This document shows positions 25,378 through 32,670 of a DNA stretch of 64,000 nt, piece after piece (position 1 is the stretch's first letter; each line of letters begins with the position of its first letter). Origin of the DNA: Mucilaginibacter endophyticus (lineage in GTDB: Bacteria > Bacteroidota > Bacteroidia > Sphingobacteriales > Sphingobacteriaceae); contig NZ_QPCG01000001.1 in assembly GCF_003351025.1 (NCBI RefSeq), forward strand, positions 813,949 through 877,948, given 5' to 3'. A model generated the notes under the pieces. That model saw nothing but the letters and a program-made list of their open reading frames with translations. It did no database searches and was not told the DNA's origin. The translations under genes and the position numbers were made by a program.

Positions 25378-25884
25378 ATGGAATTGGCAGAGGCAAAGCT
25401 GAAGTTTATTGAAGCCTGGGGTAAGCTGGGATCAGAGTGGGGGATAAACCGCACGATGGCCCAGGTGCACGCCTTGCTGATGATTTCGCCGGAAGCTTTG
25501 ACTACGGAAGAGGTAATGGCTGAGCTAAGTATTTCACGCGGAAATGCCAATATGACCCTGCGTGATTTGATTGACTGGGGACTGGTTGAAAAGCAACACA
25601 AAACAGGTGAGCGTAAAGAGTTTTTTTATGCCGAGAAAGATGTGTGGACTATTGCCCGCCGTGTAGCAGAAGAGCGTAAAAAACGTGAGCTTACACCTAT
25701 TATTAAAATACTTGATCAGTTAGGAGCAGTTGAAGGTGATGCAAAAGATCCGGCTTATAAAACCTTTAAAACAACGGTTACTGATATCAACAAGCTGGCA
25801 AACAACGTGAACAAAACATTAGATACTATGCTGAAAGCTGAAGAGAACTGGTTTTTTGGTTCGATACTGAAAGTGTTTAAATAA
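25378..25884 (+). CDS. GbsR/MarR family transcriptional regulator
   Basis: 168 residues. It has a winged helix-turn-helix of the GbsR-like MarR type: WGINRTMAQVHALLMISPEA (residues 21-40), the recognition part LSISRGNANMTLRDLIDWGL, and the wing GERKEFFYAEKDVW. A C-terminal helical region (100-168) serves dimerisation or ligand binding. GbsR in Bacillus senses choline; related proteins sense other ligands. The start is the ATG at 25378, since the conserved ELAEAKLKFIEAWGKLG begins right after it. It lies behind a heptamer array and a promoter that overlaps the start region. The next gene, a small membrane protein 74 bp downstream, is a candidate target. Confidence 0.92.
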   Translation: MELAEAKLKFIEAWGKLGSEWGINRTMAQVHALLMISPEALTTEEVMAELSISRGNANMTLRDLIDWGLVEKQHKTGERKEFFYAEKDVWTIARRVAEERKKRELTPIIKILDQLGAVEGDAKDPAYKTFKTTVTDINKLANNVNKTLDTMLKAEENWFFGSILKVFK

Positions 25885-25958
25885 ATTTTTTTTCAGTAAT
25901 AATTTCAATTTTTACTGAAAATTCTAAATTTTTAATAATAAATAAATCTTAAAATGTC

Positions 25959-26330
25959 ATGAACTACTTTATTTTAACTTATGTGATTTACCTGTTGGTA
26001 AGCATTGCATTAACAGTATGGGTTGCCCGGGTGCTGTTTAAAAATGGCCGGATATTTTTGGTGGATATTTTTCACGGCAACAACGAATTGGCCGATTCTG
26101 TCAATAAGCTGCTGGTAGTTGGCTTTTATCTGATAAACATAGGCTACATGAGCCTGGCGCTTAAAGAATATAGCGCTATAGGCAGTATGCAGGTTGTAGT
26201 TGAGGTACTAAGCTATAAAGTGGGGTGGATAATTTTAATATTGGGTGGTATGCATTTCCTAAACCTTGTCATTTTCTTTAAGCTGCGTAATCGCGCTAAA
26301 CGGGAAACGGCATTTAATATAAATGTGTAG
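25959..26330 (+). CDS. Small membrane protein of unknown function
   Basis: 123 residues with hydrophobic stretches at about 4-26, 47-68, 76-92 and 84-108, giving three or four helices, and a basic C-terminal tail (KLRNRAKRETAFNINV). It lies 74 bp after the GbsR-like regulator on the same strand and shares its terminator at 26354-26390, so the two are probably one unit. No family is recognised. Confidence 0.75.
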   Translation: MNYFILTYVIYLLVSIALTVWVARVLFKNGRIFLVDIFHGNNELADSVNKLLVVGFYLINIGYMSLALKEYSAIGSMQVVVEVLSYKVGWIILILGGMHFLNLVIFFKLRNRAKRETAFNINV

Positions 26331-26353
26331 TTTTTAGTTTTTGTTTTGATTTG

Positions 26354-26390
26354 ACGGGGTGGGCGAGTATTTGCCTGCCCCGTTTTTTTA
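26354..26390. terminator. Intrinsic terminator between convergent genes
   Basis: 11-bp stem (26354-26364 ACGGGGTGGGC with 26373-26383 GCCTGCCCCGT, two weak pairs), an 8-nt loop and a run of T after the stem on the plus strand. It serves the small membrane protein gene ending at 26330. Confidence 0.8.
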
Positions 26391-26400
26391 TAATAATATA

Positions 26401-26766
26401 TCAGGCGGCGCTTTTTAATTGTCGGCTTACTGCGCTTAGCAACACGTCAATATCAAAGGGCTTGGCTATAAAGTCATCAGGTGATCCGGCTTGGGTAAGT
26501 ATGCCCGGGTTATGGCTGGCCGAGATTAATATAACGGGTATATTTTTAGTTTCCTGCTGGTTTTTAAGGGTTTTGCAAAGTTCGCGCCCATCTAAATTGC
26601 CAAGCATAATATCAAGCAAAATTAAATCGGGTTCGTGCTGTTTTATACGGTCAAACAAGCTTTTACCTTCAGTCAAGGTCTCAACCTCGTAACCTGAATC
26701 TTCCAGTATATATTTTATTATCTCTAAAATATCTTTATCGTCGTCCACCGCTAATATCCGTCGCAT
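26401..26766 (-). CDS. Single-domain response regulator (orphan receiver)
   Basis: 121 residues from the ATG at 26766 (MRRILAVDDDKDILE). A longer frame exists but its extension is not receiver-like. Receiver marks are the acidic pocket VDDD, the phosphorylation site in DLILLDIMLGN, ISAS with the conserved Ser, and the AKPF Lys. There is no output domain, so it must act by protein contact (CheY/Spo0F style) or feed a phosphorelay. No histidine kinase is adjacent. A second orphan receiver lies at 27855-28211, and two small zinc-ribbon genes lie between them. Confidence 0.9.
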   Translation of the reverse strand: MRRILAVDDDKDILEIIKYILEDSGYEVETLTEGKSLFDRIKQHEPDLILLDIMLGNLDGRELCKTLKNQQETKNIPVILISASHNPGILTQAGSPDDFIAKPFDIDVLLSAVSRQLKSAA

Positions 26767-27077
26767 AAGTAAAAATAAAAAATGGTTCAGCAAAAAAGTT
26801 TGATCTTCAGTAAGATATTGCGTCTTTTCAATAACTAACAATTATTTGTAAGCAAATTTTATACCAAGCGTTATTTATTAATAGCTTGAAATTTTATTAC
26901 GGATATTTTACGCACTTTATAAGTATAGCATCCTCCCAGGAGTAAAAGCGACTATACAGTTTATTGTACACAAATAAGGTCGGTGTCAAAAAAAACAGAA
27001 TAATTGGTCATGCGCAGGCAAACGCCTTTTTCTTTTGAAAAGACGAGCCCGAAGAGGCGTGAAGGGGAATTTATAGA
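26767..27077. other. Intergenic region, no gene seen
   Basis: 311 bp, AT-rich, upstream of the receiver gene and downstream of zinc-ribbon copy B, both on the minus strand. It should hold the receiver promoter. I see no RNA gene, clear hairpin or repeat. Confidence 0.5.
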
Positions 27078-27281
27078 TTAGCTTTTGTTTATGAAAATGT
27101 GTGCTGACTTTTTGCATTTGGCACAAAAATATTTCCTGACTGGTATAAAAAATAACACATTTTTCAAAAACCAACTCCTTTTCATCTGGAAATGATAAGG
27201 TTGTCCGCACTTTGAACAGTAGTATCTTTTTCTCGAGGTAACTTCGCTTTCTTCCACAAACTTTAAATAAGACGGATGCAA
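27078..27281 (-). CDS. Small CxxC-x27-CxxC zinc-ribbon-like protein (copy B)
   Basis: About 67 residues if translation starts at the TTG at 27281; a GTG at 27257 would give 59. No in-frame ATG exists upstream of the conserved part, so the start is uncertain. The core reads YYCSKCG, 27 residues, then CAKC, with the shared KRSWFLKNVLFFIPVRKYF segment between. It is paralogous to the genes at 6868-7035 and 27374-27559. Conservation of four cysteines and spacing supports a real zinc-binding protein in spite of the weak start. It is cytoplasmic; the function is unknown. An overlapping frame of about 100 residues in the same region is not supported by homology. Confidence 0.7.
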   Translation of the reverse strand: MHPSYLKFVEESEVTSRKRYYCSKCGQPYHFQMKRSWFLKNVLFFIPVRKYFCAKCKKSAHIFINKS

Positions 27282-27373
27282 AATACAATATCCGTATTAT
27301 TAGAGTGTAGGAAAATATAGAAAAATACTTTTAAGTAGGTAAAAGTTTCTTTTTTTGAAATTTATTAAACTAA

Positions 27374-27559
27374 CTATCTCAATACATACCGTTTGCGCTG
27401 ACATCTGTAGCACATATATCTTTTTAAAGGAAGGAAAAACAGCAGATTTTTAACAAGAAATCCTCTCGGAACCCGGTTGTCGAGTTCTGACTTACATCTT
27501 GGGCATACCGGAGCCTTTTTTAGTTCCGTTTTTTCTTGTTCATTTATCGATAGTACCAT
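27374..27559 (-). CDS. Small CxxC-x27-CxxC zinc-ribbon-like protein (copy C)
   Basis: 61 residues, ATG at 27559. Cysteines form PVCPRCK and YMCYRCQ, separated by exactly 27 residues, with PRGFLVKNLLFFLPLKRYM between. It is 92 bp upstream of copy B on the same strand, so B and C are probably cotranscribed. The N-terminal 18 residues are charged (NEQEKTELKKAP) and differ from the other copies, which may reflect partner specificity. The function is unknown. Confidence 0.8.
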   Translation of the reverse strand: MVLSINEQEKTELKKAPVCPRCKSELDNRVPRGFLVKNLLFFLPLKRYMCYRCQRKRYVLR

Positions 27560-27854
27560 AATACAATCAGGGGTTATTGTATTTAACTAATTGTTTAATA
27601 TTAACTTATATATCAAAGTTAAGATAATTGTCAATATTTTAATCGGCTTGGTGAAATATTGATAAAAGCTTAAATAATAGTCGGAAATAGAGTCTTATTT
27701 ACAACCGTAGGTTCTTTTTTCTCTTTTTTTTAATTTTTTTATAATTACACCTGAGAAACAGGTTGAGAAGGCAGATAATAAAAGTTAAAAATTATTAACG
27801 CAAAGAAGAGAATAAATCGATCTGATGCCTAAAATTGAGAAATTGCCCCTGGCA

Positions 27855-28211
27855 TTAAAGCAGGTTATTAACTTTCTCGACAAGTTCGGCCAGGTCAAAA
27901 GGTTTATTGATTATGGCGTCACAACCATAGCTAATTAACTCGCTATCGTTACTAACATAAGCCGAAAAGATAATTACCGGAGTATTGCCAAACCGGGGAT
28001 GAACTTTAATGTTACGGCAAATTTCGCCGCCGTTTGTGCCGGCGACCCGATAGTCCAGAATAACCAAATCAGGCTCAAAACTTTCAAGCAAGGGAAGTAC
28101 ATCGGTACTTATAGATGTACTTTTAACTTCAAACTGCTCGTAAGTAAGGGTTTCATGAACAATATCAAGGATGTCCTGATTATCATCCAATACTAAAATA
28201 CGCTTTACCAT
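27855..28211 (-). CDS. Single-domain response regulator (orphan receiver)
   Basis: 118 residues, one receiver domain: acidic pair LDDNQD, phosphorylation site DLVILDYRVAG, FSAY with the conserved Ser, and INKPFD with the conserved Lys. There is no output domain. It is related to, but clearly different from, the receiver at 26401-26766. It is the most upstream gene of the minus-strand set receiver - zinc ribbon C - zinc ribbon B - receiver. A 295-bp gap follows it, so cotranscription is not certain. Confidence 0.9.
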   Translation of the reverse strand: MVKRILVLDDNQDILDIVHETLTYEQFEVKSTSISTDVLPLLESFEPDLVILDYRVAGTNGGEICRNIKVHPRFGNTPVIIFSAYVSNDSELISYGCDAIINKPFDLAELVEKVNNLL

Positions 28212-28561
28212 AATAAAAATTAAAGAAATGAATGCCGAAAAGGTATTAAAGTATGCTCGTTAAAAATACAGAATTCTGTAAATAGTGGTTTGGGCTTAAA
28301 TCTTAATCGGATAAAACTTTAATGCAAAATTAAAACTATTTTTTATATAATTATATGAAGCCAATAAAAACATGTTGTGGTTCTTATCCTATTGTTTGAT
28401 TTTTAGGTGAATAATGACTAAAAAGTACCAGTATTACAGCTAATATCGCTATAGTTAAAAGCATTTACCATTTAAAATCTTAAACCCAAATTTTGTTATT
28501 ACTTTAGTTGGCACCAGAACAGCATGTTGTGGTGTAAAGCCCTAACCTAATATATAACTTA
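28212..28561. other. Divergent intergenic region, no gene seen
   Basis: 350 bp, AT-rich, between the receiver gene (minus) and the GntP gene (plus). It must carry promoters for both. I see no conserved RNA structure or strong repeat. Confidence 0.5.
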
Positions 28562-29878
28562 ATGGTATTGTTAACTATCCTTTTTTGTATCATCCTATTG
28601 GTTTTGCTGGTGAGCCTTATTAAGGTAAACCCCTTTATCGCGTTCCTGATTGTATCAATAATTGCAGGTTTATTGCTGGGTATCCCTATTAATAAAGTAA
28701 CCGCATCTGTACAGAAAGGCATGGGCGATATTATGGGGCAATTGCTTATCATTATTTGCCTGGGCGCCATGCTTGGGAAACTTGTTGCAGTAAGCGGGGC
28801 TGCGCAAAAAATAGCCGGGGTGCTTGTTCATGCCGTAGGCGAAAAATATATTCAATGGGCGCTGGTAGTTGCCGGGTTTATTATAGGTATCCCGCTATTT
28901 TACGGCATTGGCTTTGTGCTTATGGTCCCGCTCATATTTTCGGTAGTTTACAAATACAAATTGCCCGCAGTATATATCGGCTTACCCATGCTGGCCTCAT
29001 TATCCGTAACTCATGGTTTTTTGCCCCCGCACCCTTCGCCATCGGCGTTAGTGGCGTTGTTCCATGCTAATATGGCAACTACCTTTATTTACGGCCTAGC
29101 GATTGCAATTCCGGCCATTTTATTGGCTGGTCCGGTGTTTGCCCAGTTTCTTAAAAAAATTCCGTCAGAGCCGCTGGCCACCTTCAGGGCCGAGGAATTA
29201 CCTGCCGAAAAGCTTCCCGGGGCGTTTAACAGTTTTTTTACCGCTCTGCTACCGGTTTTACTTCTGATGCTTACGGCATTCTTCCCATACCTCAACATTA
29301 AAGACCCGGATATATCAAAAGTCGTTACTTTCCTCGGCGATCCTTCAATTGTTATGCTTATAGCCCTTTTGGTAGCTACTTATACCTTAGGTGTAAAACA
29401 GGGCAAAAGCATGGGGCAGCTTGCAGGCAGCTTTACCGACGCTGTAAAAGATGTGGCGCTGATATTATTGATCATAGCCGGCTCGGGCGCGTTTAAAGAA
29501 GTTTTAACTGCCAGTGGCGTAAGCAGCCAGATAGCATCGCAATTGGAAGCGCTCAATTTACCTCCCTTGCTGCTTGGCTGGGTAATAGCTGCAATTATCC
29601 GTATTAGCCTGGGTTCGGCTACAGTGGCCGGCTTAACGGCTGCCGGTATTGTAGCGCCGTTGGTTTTACAAAACCATGTTAATCCTAATTTAATGGTGTT
29701 ATCTATTGGCGCAGGTAGCCTGGCATTCTCGCACGTAAATGATTCTGGGTTTTGGTTATTTAAAGAGTATTTTAATTTGAGTATTAAAGATACTATCAAA
29801 TCCTGGTCGGTAATGGAATCACTTGTTTCTGTTATTGGGCTTGCAGGCGTCATGATCATTAATCTGTTTGTTAAATAA
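28562..29878 (+). CDS. GntP family gluconate:H+ symporter
   Basis: 438 residues, about 12 membrane helices across the whole length. Family marks include the N-terminal AFLIVSIIAGLLLGIPINK, the GFLPPHPSP motif near 160 and IISG/AGSLAFSHVNDSGFW near 385-400, all typical of GntP/GntT. These carriers take up gluconate or related sugar acids with protons. The start is the ATG at 28562. A secreted alpha/beta hydrolase gene begins 14 bp after the stop, so they are an operon. No gluconate kinase is nearby, so another sugar acid or hydroxy acid is possible. Confidence 0.93.
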   Translation: MVLLTILFCIILLVLLVSLIKVNPFIAFLIVSIIAGLLLGIPINKVTASVQKGMGDIMGQLLIIICLGAMLGKLVAVSGAAQKIAGVLVHAVGEKYIQWALVVAGFIIGIPLFYGIGFVLMVPLIFSVVYKYKLPAVYIGLPMLASLSVTHGFLPPHPSPSALVALFHANMATTFIYGLAIAIPAILLAGPVFAQFLKKIPSEPLATFRAEELPAEKLPGAFNSFFTALLPVLLLMLTAFFPYLNIKDPDISKVVTFLGDPSIVMLIALLVATYTLGVKQGKSMGQLAGSFTDAVKDVALILLIIAGSGAFKEVLTASGVSSQIASQLEALNLPPLLLGWVIAAIIRISLGSATVAGLTAAGIVAPLVLQNHVNPNLMVLSIGAGSLAFSHVNDSGFWLFKEYFNLSIKDTIKSWSVMESLVSVIGLAGVMIINLFVK

Positions 29879-29892
29879 AAACTGTACTTGTT

Positions 29893-30705
29893 ATGAAAAA
29901 GTCATCGGCAGGTTTATACCTCTTTATTTTGATGCTGATCATGGGCAACTTTGTTAGGGCACAGCAGGTTGCTGCATCCGGCAGCTACTATAACTCGTTT
30001 GATGGCGTTAAGATCTATTACGAGGTAAAGGGCGATGGTTTCCCGGTAATATTGGTACATGGCTTTTCGGGGACAGGTGAAGGCTGGAAAAAAGGACAGC
30101 TATACAATGATCTGTTGACAGCAGGCTACAAAGTGATTATATTGGATCAACGTGGTAATGGGCACTCAGATAAACCGCACACCGATGCCGGTTATGCCAA
30201 TGATGCCGAAGCTAAAGACATTATGGGCCTGGCCACCAGTCTGGGTTTGAAGCAATATGATATAGTTGGATACTCACGTGGGTCTATCATTACTTCGCGG
30301 GTATTTGTACTGGATAGGCGCGTAAAAAAGGCCGTAATGGGTGGCATGGGCGATGCCTATACTAATCCCGAATGGCCGCGAAGGATTCATGCCTATAAGG
30401 CGTTAATGGGAGATACCAGCTTTCATGATGTTGATGGGATGATCAAATACATCCGCAGTAATCCTTTCGATGAACTCGCTTTGGCCTATCAACAAAAATG
30501 GCAACCATCTACCAGTAAACAGGAATTGGCTAAAGTTAAAATTCCGGTGCTGCTGATTGACGGAACCGAAGATCATGATAATGGCGACGAGGTTGCCCTT
30601 AATAAGCTCATCCCAGGCTCAAAACTGGTCCACGTTCCCGGGGATCATAACAGCGCCAGTCGTACTGCGGATTTTTCAAAAGCGGTGGTGGATTTTCTGA
30701 AATAA
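29893..30705 (+). CDS. Secreted alpha/beta hydrolase
   Basis: 270 residues with a signal peptide (about 1-24, ending VRA). Alpha/beta-hydrolase marks are VILVHGFSGTGEGW (oxyanion loop), VIILDQRGNGHSDKP, the nucleophile elbow VGYSRGS with the catalytic Ser, the acid in LLIDGTEDHDNGDE and the His in VPGDHNSASR. It lies 14 bp after the GntP gene. A periplasmic esterase or lactonase that frees the acid carried by GntP would make sense, but this is inferred only from position. Confidence 0.88.
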   Translation: MKKSSAGLYLFILMLIMGNFVRAQQVAASGSYYNSFDGVKIYYEVKGDGFPVILVHGFSGTGEGWKKGQLYNDLLTAGYKVIILDQRGNGHSDKPHTDAGYANDAEAKDIMGLATSLGLKQYDIVGYSRGSIITSRVFVLDRRVKKAVMGGMGDAYTNPEWPRRIHAYKALMGDTSFHDVDGMIKYIRSNPFDELALAYQQKWQPSTSKQELAKVKIPVLLIDGTEDHDNGDEVALNKLIPGSKLVHVPGDHNSASRTADFSKAVVDFLK

Positions 30706-30813
30706 TCTTTGTCAGCTAACCATCAGTTTGTTGGATTTTTAAACAGCTATTTTCAATAACGGCCTGCTATTTGCATAAGTGTATTTGTTAACGCTTATTA
30801 AATACATACCACA

Positions 30814-31164
30814 ATGAAAAAGTTAATGATATATATGTGCTTTTTAATTGGCCTGATGCTAACTATCAGTATTAATGCCGGTGCACAAACAACTCAAAAA
30901 AAAGGGATCAGCAAACAAGGTAAGGGTGCTATTATTGGCGGTGCCGGCGGTGCCATTGCAGGTGGACTAATTACACATAGTGCCGGTGGCGCTTTGGTTG
31001 GTGGCGCGCTTGGTGCCGGTGGCGGTTACATTATTGGTAATGAAGCCCGCAGGCGCGAGGAAAAAAGGCAACGTGCCGCCCGCATTGCGTGGCGCAGGGC
31101 ACATCCTCACCACCATTATACCACAACCAAAACAACGGTAACTAAAACTACAACTTACCATTAA
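30814..31164 (+). CDS. Secreted glycine-zipper protein (YMGG-like)
   Basis: 116 residues with a signal peptide (about 1-24, ending AGA). A glycine-zipper region at about 40-76 (GAIIGGAGGAIAGGLITHSA then GGALVGGALGAGGGYIIG) is of the type seen in YMGG and outer-membrane 17-kDa antigen-like proteins. It is followed by a basic RRREEKRQRAARIAWRRAHP part and a tail of His and Thr/Lys repeats (TTTKTTVTKTTTYH). It is probably associated with the envelope membrane. A strong terminator follows. Confidence 0.85.
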   Translation: MKKLMIYMCFLIGLMLTISINAGAQTTQKKGISKQGKGAIIGGAGGAIAGGLITHSAGGALVGGALGAGGGYIIGNEARRREEKRQRAARIAWRRAHPHHHYTTTKTTVTKTTTYH

Positions 31165-31180
31165 TTTAACTGCTTGTAAA

Positions 31181-31218
31181 AAAGGCCTGTAATTTTTAAT
31201 AGTTACAGGCCTTTTTAT
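31181..31218 (+). terminator. Intrinsic terminator
   Basis: 12-bp stem (31181-31192 AAAGGCCTGTAA with 31203-31214 TTACAGGCCTTT), a 10-nt loop and a T run after the stem. It is 16 bp downstream of the glycine-zipper gene. Confidence 0.9.
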
Positions 31219-31308
31219 TTAAATTAAAATTTAGCTAAATTGAAGCGATTGGGATGTTTTATCCGTTATTAACATTATTAACGATCAAACAGCAGGTTTA
31301 GTAATACG

Positions 31309-32526
31309 ATGGGGAAAGGATTATTTGTAATTGTTTTATGCTTAATTCCGGCTATGTTGCTGGCGCAGGAGACGGTTACAGATACCGTTATTAGTACTAA
31401 AAAAGATACAGTACCGCAGCGGGATGTAATTGATATTGTGCGCTCGCTTTTTAAAATTAAGCCCCGGCAGCAAACCACCGAAAGAAAAAAGATCTACTTT
31501 TCTGTTTTCCCTACCTCAACAACAGATGGACGCAGCGGTGGCAAGGCGCTGTTTACCTCAACAACGGCAGGTTTTTACCTTGGCGATGCTGCTACTACCA
31601 ATTTATCAAGTTTTACTTTCACCCCTTATTTTAATTTAAAAGGCCGATATGGCTTACCTATCCGCTCAAATATCTGGCTCAATAATAATGAGTGGAATAT
31701 TCAGGGTGATACGCGGCTGATGGTTTACCCGCAATATACCTGGGGCTTGGGCGGTAAGCAGGGAGTGGAAGATAAATTTTTAGTGAACTATAATTATTTC
31801 CGCTTTTATCAAAGTGTTTTGAAACAGATCAAGCCTTATTTCTATGCTGGTTTAGGCTATAATCTTGACTATTATATAGATATTGAAAGTAACGGCGATC
31901 AGAATTTGCGAAAGTTTACCGGCTATAAATATGGCACAGCTGCTGATCAGGATGCTTTTTCGTCGGGCATTACACTCAATTTGCTATATGATTCGCGCAG
32001 AAACTCTATCAATCCATTACCGGGGGCTTATGCCAATGTAGTTTACCGTGTTAACGCCAAAGCTTTTGGTAGCCATACCGACTGGAGATCGTTATACGTT
32101 GATATGCGCAAGTACCTGCAGTTAACCAACTCCGGCCCCAAAAATGTACTGGCTTTCTGGGCTTTTTTCTGGACAACCCTTACGCCCCGCACGCCATATC
32201 TGAACCTGCCCAGTCTTGGATGGGAGCCTTATCAGCGGTCGGGCAGGGGATTCCCGCAAAGCCGTTACCGGGGCGACAGGCTTGTTTATTTTGAAACGGA
32301 GTACAGGCGGGATATTACCCGTAACGGCTTGCTTGGGTTTGTTGTATTTGCAAATGTAAACTCGGTTACTGAGCCTGAAAACCATGCATTTGTATATTGG
32401 CACCCTGCCGGTGGTACAGGCTTGCGTTTTAAGTTTAATAAAAAAGCAGGTACCAATATTAGCCTTGATTACGGAGTAAGTAAAAACTTCTCGTCAATAA
32501 GTCTTAATTTAGGCGAGGCATTTTAG
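31309..32526 (+). CDS. Outer-membrane beta-barrel, Omp85/BamA-like surface antigen domain without POTRA
   Basis: 405 residues with a signal peptide (about 1-20, ending LLA). A short linker leads directly to a barrel. The segment GRGFPQSRYRGDRLVYFETEYR near 305-326 resembles the conserved VRG(F/Y)xxxxYRG region of the BamA/TamA surface-antigen family, and the chain ends in a Phe. POTRA domains are absent, so it is not a full BamA. Such stand-alone barrels may act in surface display, lipid handling or phospholipase-like roles. It appears monocistronic. Confidence 0.8.
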   Translation: MGKGLFVIVLCLIPAMLLAQETVTDTVISTKKDTVPQRDVIDIVRSLFKIKPRQQTTERKKIYFSVFPTSTTDGRSGGKALFTSTTAGFYLGDAATTNLSSFTFTPYFNLKGRYGLPIRSNIWLNNNEWNIQGDTRLMVYPQYTWGLGGKQGVEDKFLVNYNYFRFYQSVLKQIKPYFYAGLGYNLDYYIDIESNGDQNLRKFTGYKYGTAADQDAFSSGITLNLLYDSRRNSINPLPGAYANVVYRVNAKAFGSHTDWRSLYVDMRKYLQLTNSGPKNVLAFWAFFWTTLTPRTPYLNLPSLGWEPYQRSGRGFPQSRYRGDRLVYFETEYRRDITRNGLLGFVVFANVNSVTEPENHAFVYWHPAGGTGLRFKFNKKAGTNISLDYGVSKNFSSISLNLGEAF

Positions 32527-32539
32527 CGGCTTTAGTTCG

Positions 32540-32665
32540 TGGATCATAGTTCATAGAGAGAAACCTATGAACGACTGCCTGAACGTTAAAAATCACTACA
32601 AACTATAATCTAATATTGCGATGATTCATGGACTATGATCTATGAACCATCAACCATGAACCAAA
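32540..32665. repeat. Heptameric ATGAACC-family repeat block before the Bcr/CflA gene
   Basis: Units related to CATAGTT/ATGAACC appear at 32544-32560 and, inverted, at 32620-32662, where ATGAACC, ATCAACC and ATGAACC follow in strict 7-nt phase. Several ATGs in this array lie upstream of the downstream gene and complicate its start assignment. Confidence 0.75.
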
Positions 32666-32670
32666 CACGC

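Noticed and set aside
26986-27288. 100-codon minus-strand frame overlapping zinc-ribbon copy B
   Set aside because: The overlapping 67-residue frame carries the conserved CxxC-x27-CxxC pattern, so it is the coding one.
29380-29859. 159-codon minus-strand frame opposite GntP
   Set aside because: Antisense shadow of a membrane protein gene with clear family motifs on the plus strand.
31309-32526. Call as full BamA
   Set aside because: No POTRA domains and only ~400 residues; only the surface-antigen barrel part is supported.
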